In this document: piece after piece, positions 1 through 10,944 of the stretch | Layout of the letters: each line of letters begins with the position of its first letter | Position numbering within the stretch: position 1 is the stretch's first letter | Source: Crotalaria pallida | Lineage: Eukaryota > Streptophyta > Magnoliopsida > Fabales > Fabaceae | Length of the DNA stretch: 64,000 nt | Assembly (NCBI GenBank): GCA_037953625.1 | Contig: CM075656.1 | Location: 88,121,001-88,185,000, forward strand | Reading direction: 5' to 3' | Position numbers and translations under genes: made by a program | The notes under the pieces: generated by a model | The model's database searches: none | What the model was told of the DNA's origin: nothing | What the model saw: only the letters and a program-made list of their open reading frames with translations

Positions 1-267
1 AAAAAAATAAGGACTAAAATAAAAAGAAAATATCAACTTTCATATTATTAAAATTTAAATAAGCCAAAATGTATTTATTATTACATGTTACATGGTGCGA
101 ACGTATTGCATAATGTCTGAATGAGACGATGAATAATTATCACCGTTTATCATGAGCTTTATTTATTTATTTAAAATCTTGAAAAGTAGCATTAACTCTA
201 TTTGCACTATTTCGGTGAAAACACTCACAATATTATTATTACATATAAAATAAGTAAGACTTAATTA
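1..267. other. AT-rich spacer
   Basis: No gene, tRNA or recognisable repeat is visible. The sequence is AT-rich and full of stops in all frames. Confidence 0.5.
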
Positions 268-783
268 ACGTTTTAATCTCTGAATTTATATGCTCTTTTG
301 GAATTAGTTTTTAAATTTTTTTTCCGATGCTTTGGATCTTTGAACTTTGTTTAATTTTTGGAAATGATCATTTTGTCGCTTAAGTGATGATATAGCCCAC
401 GACACGTCATGTCACTTTCACAATATCGACGAGTCACGTGTTAAGTAGAGCCACGAGACACTACATGATTTTTTTTATTTAAAGAATAATTTCTTTTAAA
501 ATTTATCAAAAGATTCAATTTTCTTTAAAAAAAAATATAATTTTTAATTATTTTTAATAAATTTGAATTTTTTTTAATTTTAAAAAAATGACGTGGCATC
601 ATCTGGCACGTTACCTATCGATGTGGCGAAGGTAACGTGACATATCCTCGATCATATCACCACTTAAGTGATGAAAGAACCATTTTCAAAATTTAAGCAA
701 AGTTTAAGAACTCAAAGCATCGAAAAAAAGTTTAAGGATCAATTCTAAAAAAACACCTAAATTTAAGTACTAAAAACTTAGAT
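268..783. mobile_element. Foldback (long inverted repeat) MITE-like element
   Basis: The left arm (about 268-410) and right arm (about 650-783) are imperfect reverse complements over more than 100 bp. Shared landmarks are CGATGCTTTG, CTTAAGTGATGA and a T-rich stretch before the tip. The core is AT-rich with no coding potential. Such foldbacks are non-autonomous DNA elements mobilised in trans. The target duplication is not clear, so the superfamily stays open and the ends are good to about 5 bp. Confidence 0.6.
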
Positions 784-1053
784 AAGATAATGACAATAAG
801 TAATATATATCCTTAAGAACATTTATCTTAGGAATACATTAATACAATAGTGCGTGCATGTGTGGGATTAGTGAAAGGCTATCTATGCAACGAGGGATGG
901 ATAGGATGGCTTCCGACTTGGGCTTCAGGCTAATAATATATTATTATAAAAAATAACTTTACAAGAGTTTCGACGGAAAGAATTGCTCTACGCTGCCGCG
1001 GTTGTCCTCTGCTCTTGCTGGGAAATTATTGATTTTATTAAATATATGTATTT
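784..1053. other. Spacer 3' of the pseudogene
   Basis: No gene seen. A short GC-richer patch near 985-1020 has no recognised match. Confidence 0.35.
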
Positions 1054-1880
1054 TTAATTATAATCAATTTTATTATATTCATTTCCCTTTCCCGAGTTGC
1101 TGTACACTTCTAGTGTCTTAGTGATTCTGCCGGGGTCGTTACTAGTGTTAACGATATTGTTATTGGTGGCATTACTTGGAGCTGGAGGTAAACCCATGGA
1201 ATCATTATAAAGATCAAGCTCACAAGCCTCCATTTGTTTCTTAATTGTGGAAATTTGGTAGTCTGTATAATCCATTGTATGCTTCACAGGGCCCTCCACA
1301 TCAACACTCAAACCACCACACCTTTGTTTATCAGTTATTTTTATTGACAGGTTGTAACTCAATTCACGATCAATATCAAATGAGTGTGTGGCCTTCACCT
1401 TCTCCACAACTCCCTTCTCGTCCTTTTTCTTTGCTAGTGTGAAACTACCTCCTAAACCAATCTCACGACAAGAATAAACTATGACTTCTGTGTCTGGCAT
1501 AGGTGGCACACCATAATAATTCTCCTTAGAAAAATAATATGAACCTTCAAATTTACTATTTATCTTACATAATAAAACACCATACAACTCATTTCTTATA
1601 AACCGCATGTTGAAGCTGGCATAAGAGTCCTTACCATTATTTTCAAAGAGATTGATATCTACAACGTTAACACGACCAGCACAGCCATGAGCCAACCTCA
1701 AAGATCTTCAAAGAAAGAACTCTCTGACCAAATTTGTATCTGATGAACCGTCGGTCAGTGAACCTACCCATCCACTCTTCTACTGTCCGGCCAGGATTTC
1801 AACAACGAGTTATTGACTTCCAACGGAGGAGCACCGGACTTGAACCTGATAACACTCTGGCCATATTTACCATCTTGCAT
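1054..1880 (-). pseudogene. Frameshifted paralogue of the 3079-3849 gene (unknown family)
   Basis: I do not recognise the family. The ATG expected from the neighbour's alignment lies at 1880-1878. Reading from it matches the first 22 or so residues of the 3079-3849 protein, then meets a TAG near 1765. The match continues in a second frame, and from about 1701 to 1054 in a third frame (215 codons). At least two frameshifts therefore break the N-terminal third, while the C-terminal two thirds stay open. Shared blocks include YGVPPMPDT, KVKATHSFDID, LSVDVEGP and ISTIK. No signal peptide or membrane segment is evident. A short protein starting near 1701 could still be made, but no ATG sits at that point. 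The tail after about residue 180 differs from the neighbour. Confidence 0.6.
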
Positions 1881-1927
<47 letters not shown>

Positions 1928-2375
1928 CTAACTATTATGTTTGTTCAATGTGGTCTATCTCACAAGTAAACATAGCCTCGGCCTCATTACTCATTTATAG
2001 GTGAAACTAGCTAGTAGATGTTGATCACAATGATTCTATGAACAGAGATTCTTAGCTTTTTCTTTTTTCTTTTTTTTTTCTTTCTTTTTTTTTTTTTTTA
2101 AAGTTTGATAAGTGAGATTCTTAGCATTAAAAGAAAGCACCAAGGCATATATGTCAAGGGCCAACTAACCACTAGTCTACTAGATAAGATAGTGACCGGA
2201 GGATCATTTAAATAACAGAATAATTCCATGAAGAGCTTTTCAAGGTGCGAATTTCATATGCCATTCTTGTGGAGATGTGCTGCTTTATAAGCATTTAAAA
2301 AAAAATTATTTATAAGAATAGTAGAACCAATAAGAGAATTTGCACCTCATTTATATATAGGTGAAAGTAGCTACT
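1080..2375. repeat. Tandem duplication, copy 1
   Basis: This block aligns with 3105-4230 both across the coding part and across about 450 bp of upstream DNA. Shared landmarks include TCATTTATAGGTGAAACTAG, GATTCTATGAACAG and AATAGTAGAACCAAT. Copy 1 carries an extra T-rich insert at about 2057-2100. The duplication therefore included the promoter region, not only the gene. Confidence 0.7.
1884..1926. repeat. (AT)n microsatellite
   Basis: An almost pure TA dinucleotide run lies directly upstream of the pseudogene's former start codon. The paralogous position at 3850-3885 has only short TATATA tracts, so the array expanded in this copy. Confidence 0.9.
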
Positions 2376-3078
2376 TCATCAAAAGTGCTAATAAATTTGT
2401 ACTTGTTTGAATTTCTTATAAGAAATGATAATTATTCCATTAACTGTGTTATTTGTGAGATCACATTTGATATTTTTATATTGTGTGTCATTTCATGTCT
2501 TGCATTTTTTTTACCATACCAAACGGTATTCGGATCTGGTTTGTCTTGCATTATTTTATTGATCATAAAATGTTACTCTTTCTCGATCTGAAATGATAGT
2601 AAAAAACATATAAAAAAATTGTACTAAATTTAATTTAAAGTAGTAAATGAAAAAATTGAAATTGAAATGATTTGGAAGACAACGTATTAAAATTATATTC
2701 TCATATTTTAATTAAAAAAACATGAATTAAATATTTGTTTTGATAATTAGTTGATTTGAGACACAATATATTAAAAACATGTTCTCTTATTTTGTTAACT
2801 TTTCACAATTTTACTAATATTTTGGGACGAAGGAAATAAGTTAATGTTTATTTAATTCATCAATTTTTTTCTTTTGATCAATTAGAATGTAGTGAGACGT
2901 GGAGTAAGACATTATGAGACAATATATATGCTCTCCTTATTTGTACATCGTCTTACATGCCACAACTCCTCTTACAAGTTAAACCATCTTTATGTTATCT
3001 AAAATTGTTCCACTGATATTAGCAAGAAGCCAAGAAAGCATATGTTTTACTTTGCTATTTTTTGAAATCAAATTTTTC
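2376..3078. other. AT-rich spacer between the two paralogues
   Basis: Very AT-rich with no supported gene. The segment 2590-2850 has repeated AAAATT-type words without a clear tandem period. Confidence 0.4.
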
Positions 3079-3849
3079 TTAACTGAAAAATGATTGATTT
3101 GGATTTGGTCCAATTCTACAAATTGCTTCTTCAAATGATTTTCTGCTGTCGTCGCTATTAGTCTTAATAAGCTTGGTATCGGTGGCATTGGAATCATTAA
3201 TAAGGGCAAGAATACAAGCCTCCATCTTTTCCTTAATTGTGGAAATTTTGTAGTTTGTGTAATCCACTGCATGCTTCATAGGGCCTTCTACATCAACACT
3301 CAAACCAGAGCTTTGTTTATCTGTTATTTTGATTGACACATTGTAACTCAATTCACCATCAATATCAAATGAGTGTGTGGCCTTCACCCTCTCCACAACT
3401 CCCTCCTTGTCCTTCTTCTTTTCTAGTGTGAACCTACCTCCTAAACCACTCTCACGACAAGCGTAAACTATTACTTTTGTGTCTGGCATAGGTGGCACAC
3501 CATAATAACTGTCCTTGAAAGACTCATAGGAACCCTCAAATTTACTATATATGTTACATAATAAAACACCATACATGTCATTTTTTATAAACCGCATATT
3601 CAAGATGGCACTAGAACCCTTACCAATTAGTTCACAGAGTTTGAGATCTACAATGTTAACATGACCATCACGCCCAACTTCAGATATTTTTAGATAAAGA
3701 ACTCTCTTACCAAATTTGTACGTAATGATCCTTTTGTTAGTGAACTCATCATCACATTCTGTGTTGCCTGTGGATTTCCGCAAGATGTTGTAGACTTCCA
3801 ATGGAGGAGCACCGGACTTAAACCTGATAACACTCTTACCCTCTTGCAT
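3079..3849 (-). CDS. Unrecognised protein, 256 aa, open copy of the tandem pair
   Basis: This is a single open frame from an ATG at 3849-3847 to a stop at 3079. I do not recognise the family. The predicted protein is soluble, with no signal peptide or membrane helix. It starts with a stretch containing KSGAPPLEVYNIL, followed by alternating hydrophobic segments that look beta-rich. The core holds YYGVPPMPDT and CRESGLGG, then a lysine-rich patch (EKKKDKEG) and VKATHSFDID. The last 40 residues are charged and variable. The start is supported by the aligned ATG of the broken paralogue at 1880. A TATATATAG lies immediately before the ATG, too close to act as its TATA box; TATATATT about 25 bp further upstream is a better candidate. 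A short 3' intron cannot be excluded because the C-terminus differs between the copies. Confidence 0.55.
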   Translation of the reverse strand: MQEGKSVIRFKSGAPPLEVYNILRKSTGNTECDDEFTNKRIITYKFGKRVLYLKISEVGRDGHVNIVDLKLCELIGKGSSAILNMRFIKNDMYGVLLCNIYSKFEGSYESFKDSYYGVPPMPDTKVIVYACRESGLGGRFTLEKKKDKEGVVERVKATHSFDIDGELSYNVSIKITDKQSSGLSVDVEGPMKHAVDYTNYKISTIKEKMEACILALINDSNATDTKLIKTNSDDSRKSFEEAICRIGPNPNQSFFS

Positions 3850-4230
3850 TCTATATATAGCGCAGCTAACTAACTATATATTATTATGTTTTTATATTCA
3901 ATGAGCTCTCACAAGTAAATATAGCTTCTTACTCATTACTCATTTATAGGTGAAACTAGCTAGTTAATCACGCACTACGATTCTATGAACAGTGATTCTT
4001 AACTTTAAAAGAAAGCAAAGCATATATATTGAGTGCCAACTACAGAACTACTAGAAAAAATAATAGTGATCGGAGTGTTTATAGAACAGAGTAAATCTTT
4101 GAAGGGTATTTAATTTGGAGGTTCAAGTTTCATAATAAGCATGCATATTATCTATTTATTTATAAAAATAGTAGAACCAATCAGATCATTTGCACCGTAC
4201 CATTACTCAGTTATAGATGAAACTAGTCAC
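3105..4230. repeat. Tandem duplication, copy 2
   Basis: Partner of 1080-2375. Similarity spans the coding region and the upstream DNA through the AATAGTAGAACCAAT landmark near 4168. The segment just beyond it (from about 4230) also has a counterpart at 44085-44335. Confidence 0.7.
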
Positions 4231-4309
4231 TTGATATATCACCGCGTACGGAGATTAGCGTTAAAACTTAAAAGAAAACAAGGCATCTTTCTATTGCAAA
4301 TAAGAACTG

Positions 4310-4514
4310 ACTTTCTTTTCACACCCCCCATTTTTCTCCTCACCTCTCATTTTTTTCGCCTCATATGAGGTGGAAGTGCTTTTTTTCACCCTTTCCGCCT
4401 CTTGAGAGGTGGAAAACCCAATAAATTTACACTTCCGCCTCATGTGAGGCGGAAAAAATGGGGCGGAAAAAATGGGAGGTGGGGAGAAAAATGAGGGGTA
4501 TGAAAAGAAAGTTT
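4310..4514. mobile_element. Short foldback element in host DNA
   Basis: The ends are inverted repeats: CTTTCTTTTCA at the left against TGAAAAGAAAG at the right, followed inward by CACCCCCCATTTTTCTCC and its near complement. Internal short palindromes built on CCGCCTCATGTGAGGCGG make several stems. The paralogous sequence at 44110-44130 runs straight from TGCAAATAA into AAGCTTACTATTCG, so this block is an insertion. Its target duplication is uncertain. Confidence 0.6.
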
Positions 4515-4579
4515 CAATAAAAAAGCTTACTATTCGTTATGAGCATCCACTTGGTGACATGTTTAGACAATTGGATGGG

Positions 4580-4918
4580 GGCGGCTCCGATGCATGTAAA
4601 TAGATAACATGTATCGGTGCATGCGAAAATTTTATTTTTTTTAATACAGATTTATTTAGAATATTTTTTAACACAAATTCGTATACAGATTTATTAGAAT
4701 GTGTAAATTTTGAATACAGTTTTACTCAGTACAGTTTTTTAAGAACACAGAGTAAAAGAAAAAAATAAATCCAAATTATAAAAATCAATTCATATAGGTA
4801 AAAAAGAAAACGCATAGAATATTTTTTAATTAATTAAATTTTAAAAAATAAATAAAAAAACCCAAAAAAGAAGACATGCACCGGTGCATGTTATCTATTA
4901 ACCTGCACCGGAGCCGCC
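4580..4918. mobile_element. MULE-like MITE, copy 1 (339 bp)
   Basis: Terminal inverted repeats are GGCGGCTCCGATGCA and TGCACCGGAGCCGCC. Just inside are the imperfect palindromes ATCGGTGCATG (left) and CATGCACCGGTGCATG (right). The AT-rich interior matches the element at 53112-53463. There is no coding capacity. The paralogous locus near 44180 lacks it. No clean 9-bp duplication is left here, unlike copy 2. Confidence 0.75.
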
Positions 4919-4969
4919 TCTGCTGATGTTTCTTTATTTGGATGGAATGGAAATAACGGTGATCGTGAG

Positions 4970-7896
4970 GCGTTCAGATCCTCTCCATTACCCCAATGTA
5001 ATGGAGATCTCCATTAGTTGCAAGGAGAGCTTGACACATGGCAAAGAGAGAAATCAACGGTTGAGATTTAAAAATATAAAAATTATTTTCAATAATAAAC
5101 CCTTAAATCCCTGAACCCCAAATCCCTCTTCCCCTTCTTCTTCGACAGAGAGACAGCAACGCCCATCGTTCCGAGCACCACCGCACTACTCCGTTGTCGA
5201 CTCGCCACCGGGTATAGGTCCCGTCGCTCTCTCATTCTCCCTCGTTCTCGCTCCTCTTCCACTTTCCTTAACACTTTCCCCCTTCTCGTTTGCTCATGAC
5301 CCGCCCCACTAGAGGGGTCATTTCCGTCACCACTCCATGGTCGTCGCCCCCTCCACGCTATGAGCCAAATCACCTTCGAATCAAGACGGAGTATAATGGA
5401 TTCAAAACAGAGAGGTCAGAGCTCTTGAATTTAATGTTATTTCGTAAAGTTTCAGTTTTGATTCTATTCTTATTATTTTATTTTAATTTCTAATTTTTTA
5501 ATATTATGCTTTGTGATAATATTTTAGAATCCTTCACTTGTTTCTTGATGAATCATGAATGTAGCCTACAAAATTATAATTTGCATTATAGTCTCAACTT
5601 AATTGCATGGAGCACCCTTTGGGTAAGCATTTCCTATTCTAATTTTATTTAAAGAATGGTTGAAATGATATCATAATACCAATGTTTTTAGTCATCGGCA
5701 AAATAGAAGAGAGAAGAATGATGTTCAAATCTGCGATCAGATGTTTTTACTTTTTAGTCATTGGCACTGAAGTTTTGTTTGTATCATTATTTTTTTTTTG
5801 CAATTTTGACAATTTTAATTTTTTTACTTATCTGCTTTGAAATGGAAGTAATCAACATTTAATTATAATCTTGTAGGCCGAGGTAATTATCATGAAGCTG
5901 AATGAGGAGAGGCACACAAAGGATCCTTAGATGTGGCTTTGAATTTTGGAGGCTGCACTTGTTTTTCTGCTGCTGCTGGTTTTTAGCTGTTGATGTTGCT
6001 TTTTCTTCTTTTTTGCCATTGTTTTTGGTGTTATGACATCTATTATAGTGATTAATTTGTAAGAAAATAGAGAATCGTGGTTCATTGTAGGTTATATTGT
6101 AGAATCATGGTTCATCTATTATAGTTGACACATTTAGCAGGAATGGTCTTTAGTTTTAATTTCAATGGTTGTAAAAGGGATTGTGCATTTTGTTTTGTTA
6201 CAAATATGTGAATCAGTATTTGGTAATGTAGAATACTGATCTTAGTTGGTAATGTAAAGGGTATTGTGCATTTTGACAGCATGACAACATATACGGATCT
6301 TGTTGGGAATGTAAAGGGGATTGTGAATTTTGACAGCATAACAGCATATACACTGCTGTTATTAGTACAGTGGGATTATTGGATCACTGTGACAACATTT
6401 TATTTTGAATGAAAATCAGAAATGCTCTTTATATTGCTCATTATATATTCATTATATTGCATAACTTGAGCAGAAATTAAAAAAACAAAAAAAGGATTGA
6501 TTCTTGAGAACTATAAATTTTATTGCTCTATGTCAAAGTTTTGTACAAATGATGAGAAGAATTCTTACATAAATACATGAAAGATCTGTACAATTTTTTT
6601 TGTCAACTAGCATAACCTACACTAAATAATGCCTATCCCTTATCTTACACAAATAAGCCACCACACTATTGCAAGAAGACTATCTAACACATCTTGGTAT
6701 CAACTTCCTTCAACAATTCTTCTTGTGTCTTTGTTTTCTTTAAGCAGTACCATATACCAGAAAAGCATGGATAGCAACAGCAAAAAGAACTACAGCACAG
6801 CAAAAAAACAATGACAGCAGCAGAAAAAAATAGCAATTATTATAATCCTTCTTTCTCCCCACTTGATTTTGGTTCTTTTTTCGTACCTGCATCAAAACCA
6901 TAAACAAAAAAGCAATCACTGCAACAAGAAAACCATAACAGCAGAACCAAAAAGAACCAATTTTCAACAGAAGCAACATAATTGAAAAAAAAAAGCAATC
7001 ATATCAGCAAAAATAACAATGACAGCAATTGATTTTGGTTCTTTTTCTATACATACATCAAAACCATAAACAATAAAGCCATCACTGCAAGAAGAAAACT
7101 ACAATAGCAGCATAAAATTAATCAGCAAAGATCACAACAGTAGAAAAAAAAACCAATCATCTCTGCAGCAAAAATAATAACAATTGTAAGAGGAAACCAA
7201 TTCTCAGCAAATCAATTTTCATATGACAATAATAACAATGAGAAAATCAAGCACCAAACTGTAAGATGATAACAACAGATATTAGCAAGGGTAATGAAGG
7301 AATGAAACCAAATTGTTAGATAATAAAACTGTTTTAATTGCCAGCAAATCACAATTATGTGATTCATTTGAGGAAGCTCTGACCCCAAATTCCAAATTCC
7401 AAATGAGGTCTTGAACTCAGTGGAGGGGCCATGAGGAGGCCGCGAGTCAAGGCATGGCGGCATGAGGAGCGGCGTGAGAGGTCGTGAGGAGGCCGCGAGT
7501 TAAGGCATGGTGGAGTGAGAAGACGTAGCAGTGTGAGGGGGCTGTGAGAAGACGACGCGACGACGGTTTGTGGCTGCGTGAGAAGTCGCGACGGTCTGTG
7601 GCTGTGTGAGGAGGGCAGGCGACGGTTGTGGCGGCTGGAGGAGGCCCTGCGACGGGCTGTGACGGAGGAGGCTGGCAGCAATTGCATCTCCATTGACGGA
7701 GAAGGCCTTATGTATCGCGATGAAGAGGAATGAATTGGGAAAATTAGGGATTTGACATTTTAAATTAAAATTATTTTATTCAAAAATAATTTTTTTTAAT
7801 CTGAACTGTTGATATCTCTCAGTGTCACTTGTCATACTCTCCTTGCAAGTAATGGAGATCTCCATTACATTGGGGTAATGGAGAGGATCCGGACGC
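4970..7896. mobile_element. Non-autonomous Mutator-like element (2.9 kb), possible Pack-MULE
   Basis: Long terminal inverted repeats (about 60 bp) start GCGTTCAGATCCTCTCC at the left, and the reverse complement of the right end starts GCGTCCGGATCCTCTCC. Both continue through CATTACCCCAATGTAATGG. The flanks are GATCGTGAG (4961-4969) and GATGGTGAG (7897-7905), a 9-bp target duplication with one mismatch. A 9-bp duplication with long inverted repeats is the Mutator signature. No transposase is present. Two GC-rich subterminal blocks (about 5100-5370 and 7370-7700) and AT-rich internal DNA with splice-like junctions suggest captured gene fragments, which is inference. The second block repeats the phrase GGAGGCCGCGAGT. 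Confidence 0.8.
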
Positions 7897-7990
7897 GATG
7901 GTGAGGTGCTTATCACTGAAGCTTCAAGCAGAGAAACAAATGAACCATGGGAAATGAAAAAAGATAATTTAGACAACTGATTTGAAGAAT

Positions 7991-8493
7991 ATTATGTCAC
8001 ATGTCCCTGAAGTTTATGGTACTTTTGTCAGATACCTTTATTCTTTTTTTTCCAATGTCTGACTCCTCGAAGTTACTTCTGAGTTTGTCATATATCCCTA
8101 CTCCCAATTCTGGCCAATTTTGCTGACATGTAACATCGGAATCCTGATCAGATGTAGGAGGTTAAGCACCTGGTGCCCCATGGTCGAAGATCTTTTTTTA
8201 AAAAAAATTAAAAAACTAAAAAACTTAATATTTTTATATTTTTAGTTAAATAAAAAAGAAAAAAAATTGAAGAGAGAGGTCGTCTTCGCACGTGTGACAT
8301 CACTCGACATCACATGACCAACCTCCTGTGTCTGATCAGGATTCCGATGTTACATGCCGGCAAAACTGACCAAAATTGGTAGTAGGGTATATGACAAACT
8401 CAGAAGTAACTTCGAGGAGTCAGACATTGGAAAAAAAAAGAATAAGGGTATTTGACAAAAGTACCTCAAACTTCAGGGACTTGTGACATAATT
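7991..8493. mobile_element. Foldback element with arms of about 175 bp
   Basis: The tips are ATTATGTCAC and GTGACATAAT. The arms (about 7991-8165 and 8312-8493) pair almost throughout, including GTCCCTGAAGTTT, TCCTCGAAGTTACTTCTGAG and CGGAATCCTGATCAGA with their complements. The 150-bp loop is AT-rich. Comparison with 44300-44330, where the flanks are continuous, shows that it is an insertion. A TA or TAA duplication is possible but not certain. Confidence 0.7.
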
Positions 8494-8577
8494 AAGCCTT
8501 TATTTTATTTTATTTTATCAAAGAAAGTTAAGATGAATTGAGTTTCGGGAACTCAACTTAGATTCACGGTAGATTTC

Positions 8578-8827
8578 ATGACTCAAAAAGAATTTATAAA
8601 GAAACTTATAAATAGTGATGTGGAACCGGATAACAACTTTTTTTTTATGTGAACCAAAAGTCATGACTCAAAAAGAATTTATAAAGAAACTTATAAATAG
8701 TGATGGAATCGGATAACAACTTTTTTTTATGTGAACCAAAAGTCATGACTCAAAAAGAATTTATAAAAAAACTTATAAACAGGGATGGAATCAGAAAACA
8801 ACTTTTTTTTTATGTGAACCAAGAGTA
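8578..8827. repeat. Tandem repeat, about 3 units of 82-85 bp
   Basis: Units begin ATGACTCAAAAAGAATTTAT at 8578, 8663 and 8745 and end with a poly-T tract plus ATGTGAACCAA. Units 1 and 2 differ mainly by a few bases and T-tract length, and unit 3 has several substitutions. There is no coding potential. Confidence 0.85.
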
Positions 8828-9563
8828 TCCTTCGGATGATAGTTAGAGACTAATTCATTTCGAGACAGAGAGATCACCGAAGTGGGTACAGCCTCTTCCA
8901 ATAAAACATTTTCTATATCACGATAAGAATCGAACTTCTAACATCATTTTAATTAACTCAGTTATTTCCAACTACGTTGGGCTTTTTTGGTGAAACGGAA
9001 AGCAAATGAGGGGGTTAAACTAACTAAATTAACTCTCACTATATCCACCGTTCGTGCTTGTAAGGACCACACTTTTTTCTTACTTTCTTCCTTTTACTCC
9101 CTCCATCATTGTATATATATAAGATCTCTTCATGAAATTTCAAATCCATTAAGAAAGTTGATTAATTTAGTTAATCGTATTGAAAATGTGAACTTTTGAT
9201 ATACATTTTCAAAATTATCTATATTAATATTATTGAGAATTTAAAAAATGTTAAATAAATAGGAGAGTTTGTGAAAAAAAATAATTAATAGTCATTGAAA
9301 ATTGGTATATAATTTTATAAATAAAAATAAAATAAAAGTGTGAAAAATGTCTTATATTTAAGGAATGCGGAAACTTATGTCGTCATCATGGCTCTCTAAC
9401 CTCTTCATCAGAGATTCTGCGTATCGGAATCCAAATTTGGAAACACATGTCCAACGTTACCACTAACCATGTTTACCATTTAGAATAAAATATTTTACTT
9501 TAAAATTGGTATCATTTTAAAATGCTTTATAGACTTTGAAGTCTGAGGCATCTTTTAGAGAAT
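8828..9563. other. Intergenic DNA left of the nested stack
   Basis: No gene or element recognised. The 8-bp motif TAGAGAAT at 9556-9563 is repeated at 43257-43264 and marks the left target duplication of the interrupted element that follows. Confidence 0.5.
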
Positions 9564-9674
9564 GTTTATTTATGGTTTTAGTCCCTAAAAGTTGGGAGTG
9601 TTTTGATTTTGGTCATGGAAATTTTTTTGACCATGACTCATCCTTAATTGTTTTGAAAATTTGGTTTTAGTCCC
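9564..9674. mobile_element. Interrupted inverted-repeat element, piece 1
   Basis: Left arm of an inverted-repeat element whose right arm lies at 43125-43255, 33 kb away. Shared words are TTATTTAT, AAGTTGGGAGTG, TTTTGATTTTGGTC and CTTAATTGTTTTGAAAATTT. Flanks TAGAGAAT at 9556-9563 and 43257-43264 are the target duplication (8 bp, or 9 bp with one mismatch), as for hAT or Mutator elements. The Tat retrotransposon starts at 9675. Confidence 0.75.
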
Positions 9675-10305
9675 TGTAGTGTCCTTGAACACTTTATGTC
9701 CTTAACCCTCTGAGCCCTCAAGATTATAGTAATCAGGAGTTCACCAGAAGGTCAAGTATCTATGTATGACCTTATGGTTTTTCTGCAATTCCAGTTGGGA
9801 AAGGCAGGATCTCCCCAGTCAACAAGTGTGTGCAGAGTGTCAACTTAGGGATGAGAGTACGTACCTGAAACCCTAGCTATTGTGAGCTATTTATAGGGTT
9901 TGGAGGAAGTTGATGTGGGCCGTATGGGCCTCGTATCAAGGTGAGCTGAACCGGGATTCTGTGAGGGAATATAGGAGATTTATTCCCTTAGAGTCCGGAT
10001 AGGATCAGCTCACGATCCCATGTAGAGGCTGTTGCGAGATTCTAGGAGATATGGGTAGAAGTGATAGGAAGCCTTGGTGAGACTGAGTCAACCTACCAGC
10101 CGACGTTATGTCTCGGTTCTAGAATCCCGAGCCGATAGAGTGAAGACCGTTGTTGAGGCTCGGTCCCATAAAGTCTGAGCCTGGTCTTTTCGTACGCTCG
10201 GAATGAACGTGTCCGAGCGTGGGACGTTTAAGCAAACCGAGGGAAAGGTCCTTGGAAAATCCTTTATATAGGACTGTAATTTTTATACGGTCGGCAGACC
10301 CTACA
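9675..10305 (-). repeat. Tat 3' LTR
   Basis: Identical length (631 bp) and about 98.6% by-eye identity to 31513-32143. It sits downstream of pol in element orientation. Open frames inside it recur in the other LTR and carry no recognisable domain. Confidence 0.92.
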
Positions 10306-10320
10306 AGCCCCCCAGCTCGT
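10306..10320 (-). promoter_or_regulatory. Tat polypurine tract
   Basis: On the minus strand the sequence just before the 3' LTR reads GAGCTGGGGGGCT, the expected primer for plus-strand synthesis. Confidence 0.75.
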
Positions 10321-10944
10321 AAGACTTTGAAAAGTCTGTGACGAGGTAATGAGCGCTTAGGATAGACTTTCCCGCATGCCTCGTGACAACTGTAATTGTG
10401 CCGACCGCTTCGAGGTGACGTTTTGGGTTCTCGAGATACGGCGCGTTTCCTTGTAGGTTGTGCCAAATCATTGCGTTTTTGAAATTTGAAAAAGTACCTT
10501 TTAGAATTGCCACGTCTCTCCCTATGATTGGCTGCATGCGTCCATGGGCTTTTGGCCCAAATGGCTAAGACGGAGGGAAACTGAAAAGTTTTCTCTTTTA
10601 ACTGAAACTTACCCTTTCTCTGCCTCATTACTCACTCTACTCCCAAAATTTCTCAGAATCCCCTTATTCTCTCTTCGAGTTCCACTTTGCTGTCTCCGTT
10701 CCCAAATCGAGATTCCCAAATCCTTCTCCAGTTTTAACAACTTCACGCAGGTAACCCCTTCTACTCCTCTTATTTCCATTCCTGCAGTTTTCCTTATTCG
10801 TTTGGGGTTGTTTTTCTTTAGGAGTGAGTTTTTCTTTGTAAACGGGTTTTCTGGTTTCGGGATTTTACAGGGATTTCTGGGTAGAGTTTCTGGGTTTCTT
10901 TTGTTTTTAAGTGAGAGGAGTTTATACCTCAATTTGTTTGAATC

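Noticed and set aside
1734..2004. Two short frames rich in Y and I
   Set aside because: They are translations of the (AT)n microsatellite.
3850..3859. TATATATAG as the TATA box of the 3079-3849 gene
   Set aside because: It touches the ATG, leaving no room for a leader.
10119..10628. Minus-strand open frame of 169 codons at the Tat LTR border
   Set aside because: Most of it lies in the LTR, a similar frame recurs at 31957-32190, and there is no domain. It is a by-product of LTR sequence.
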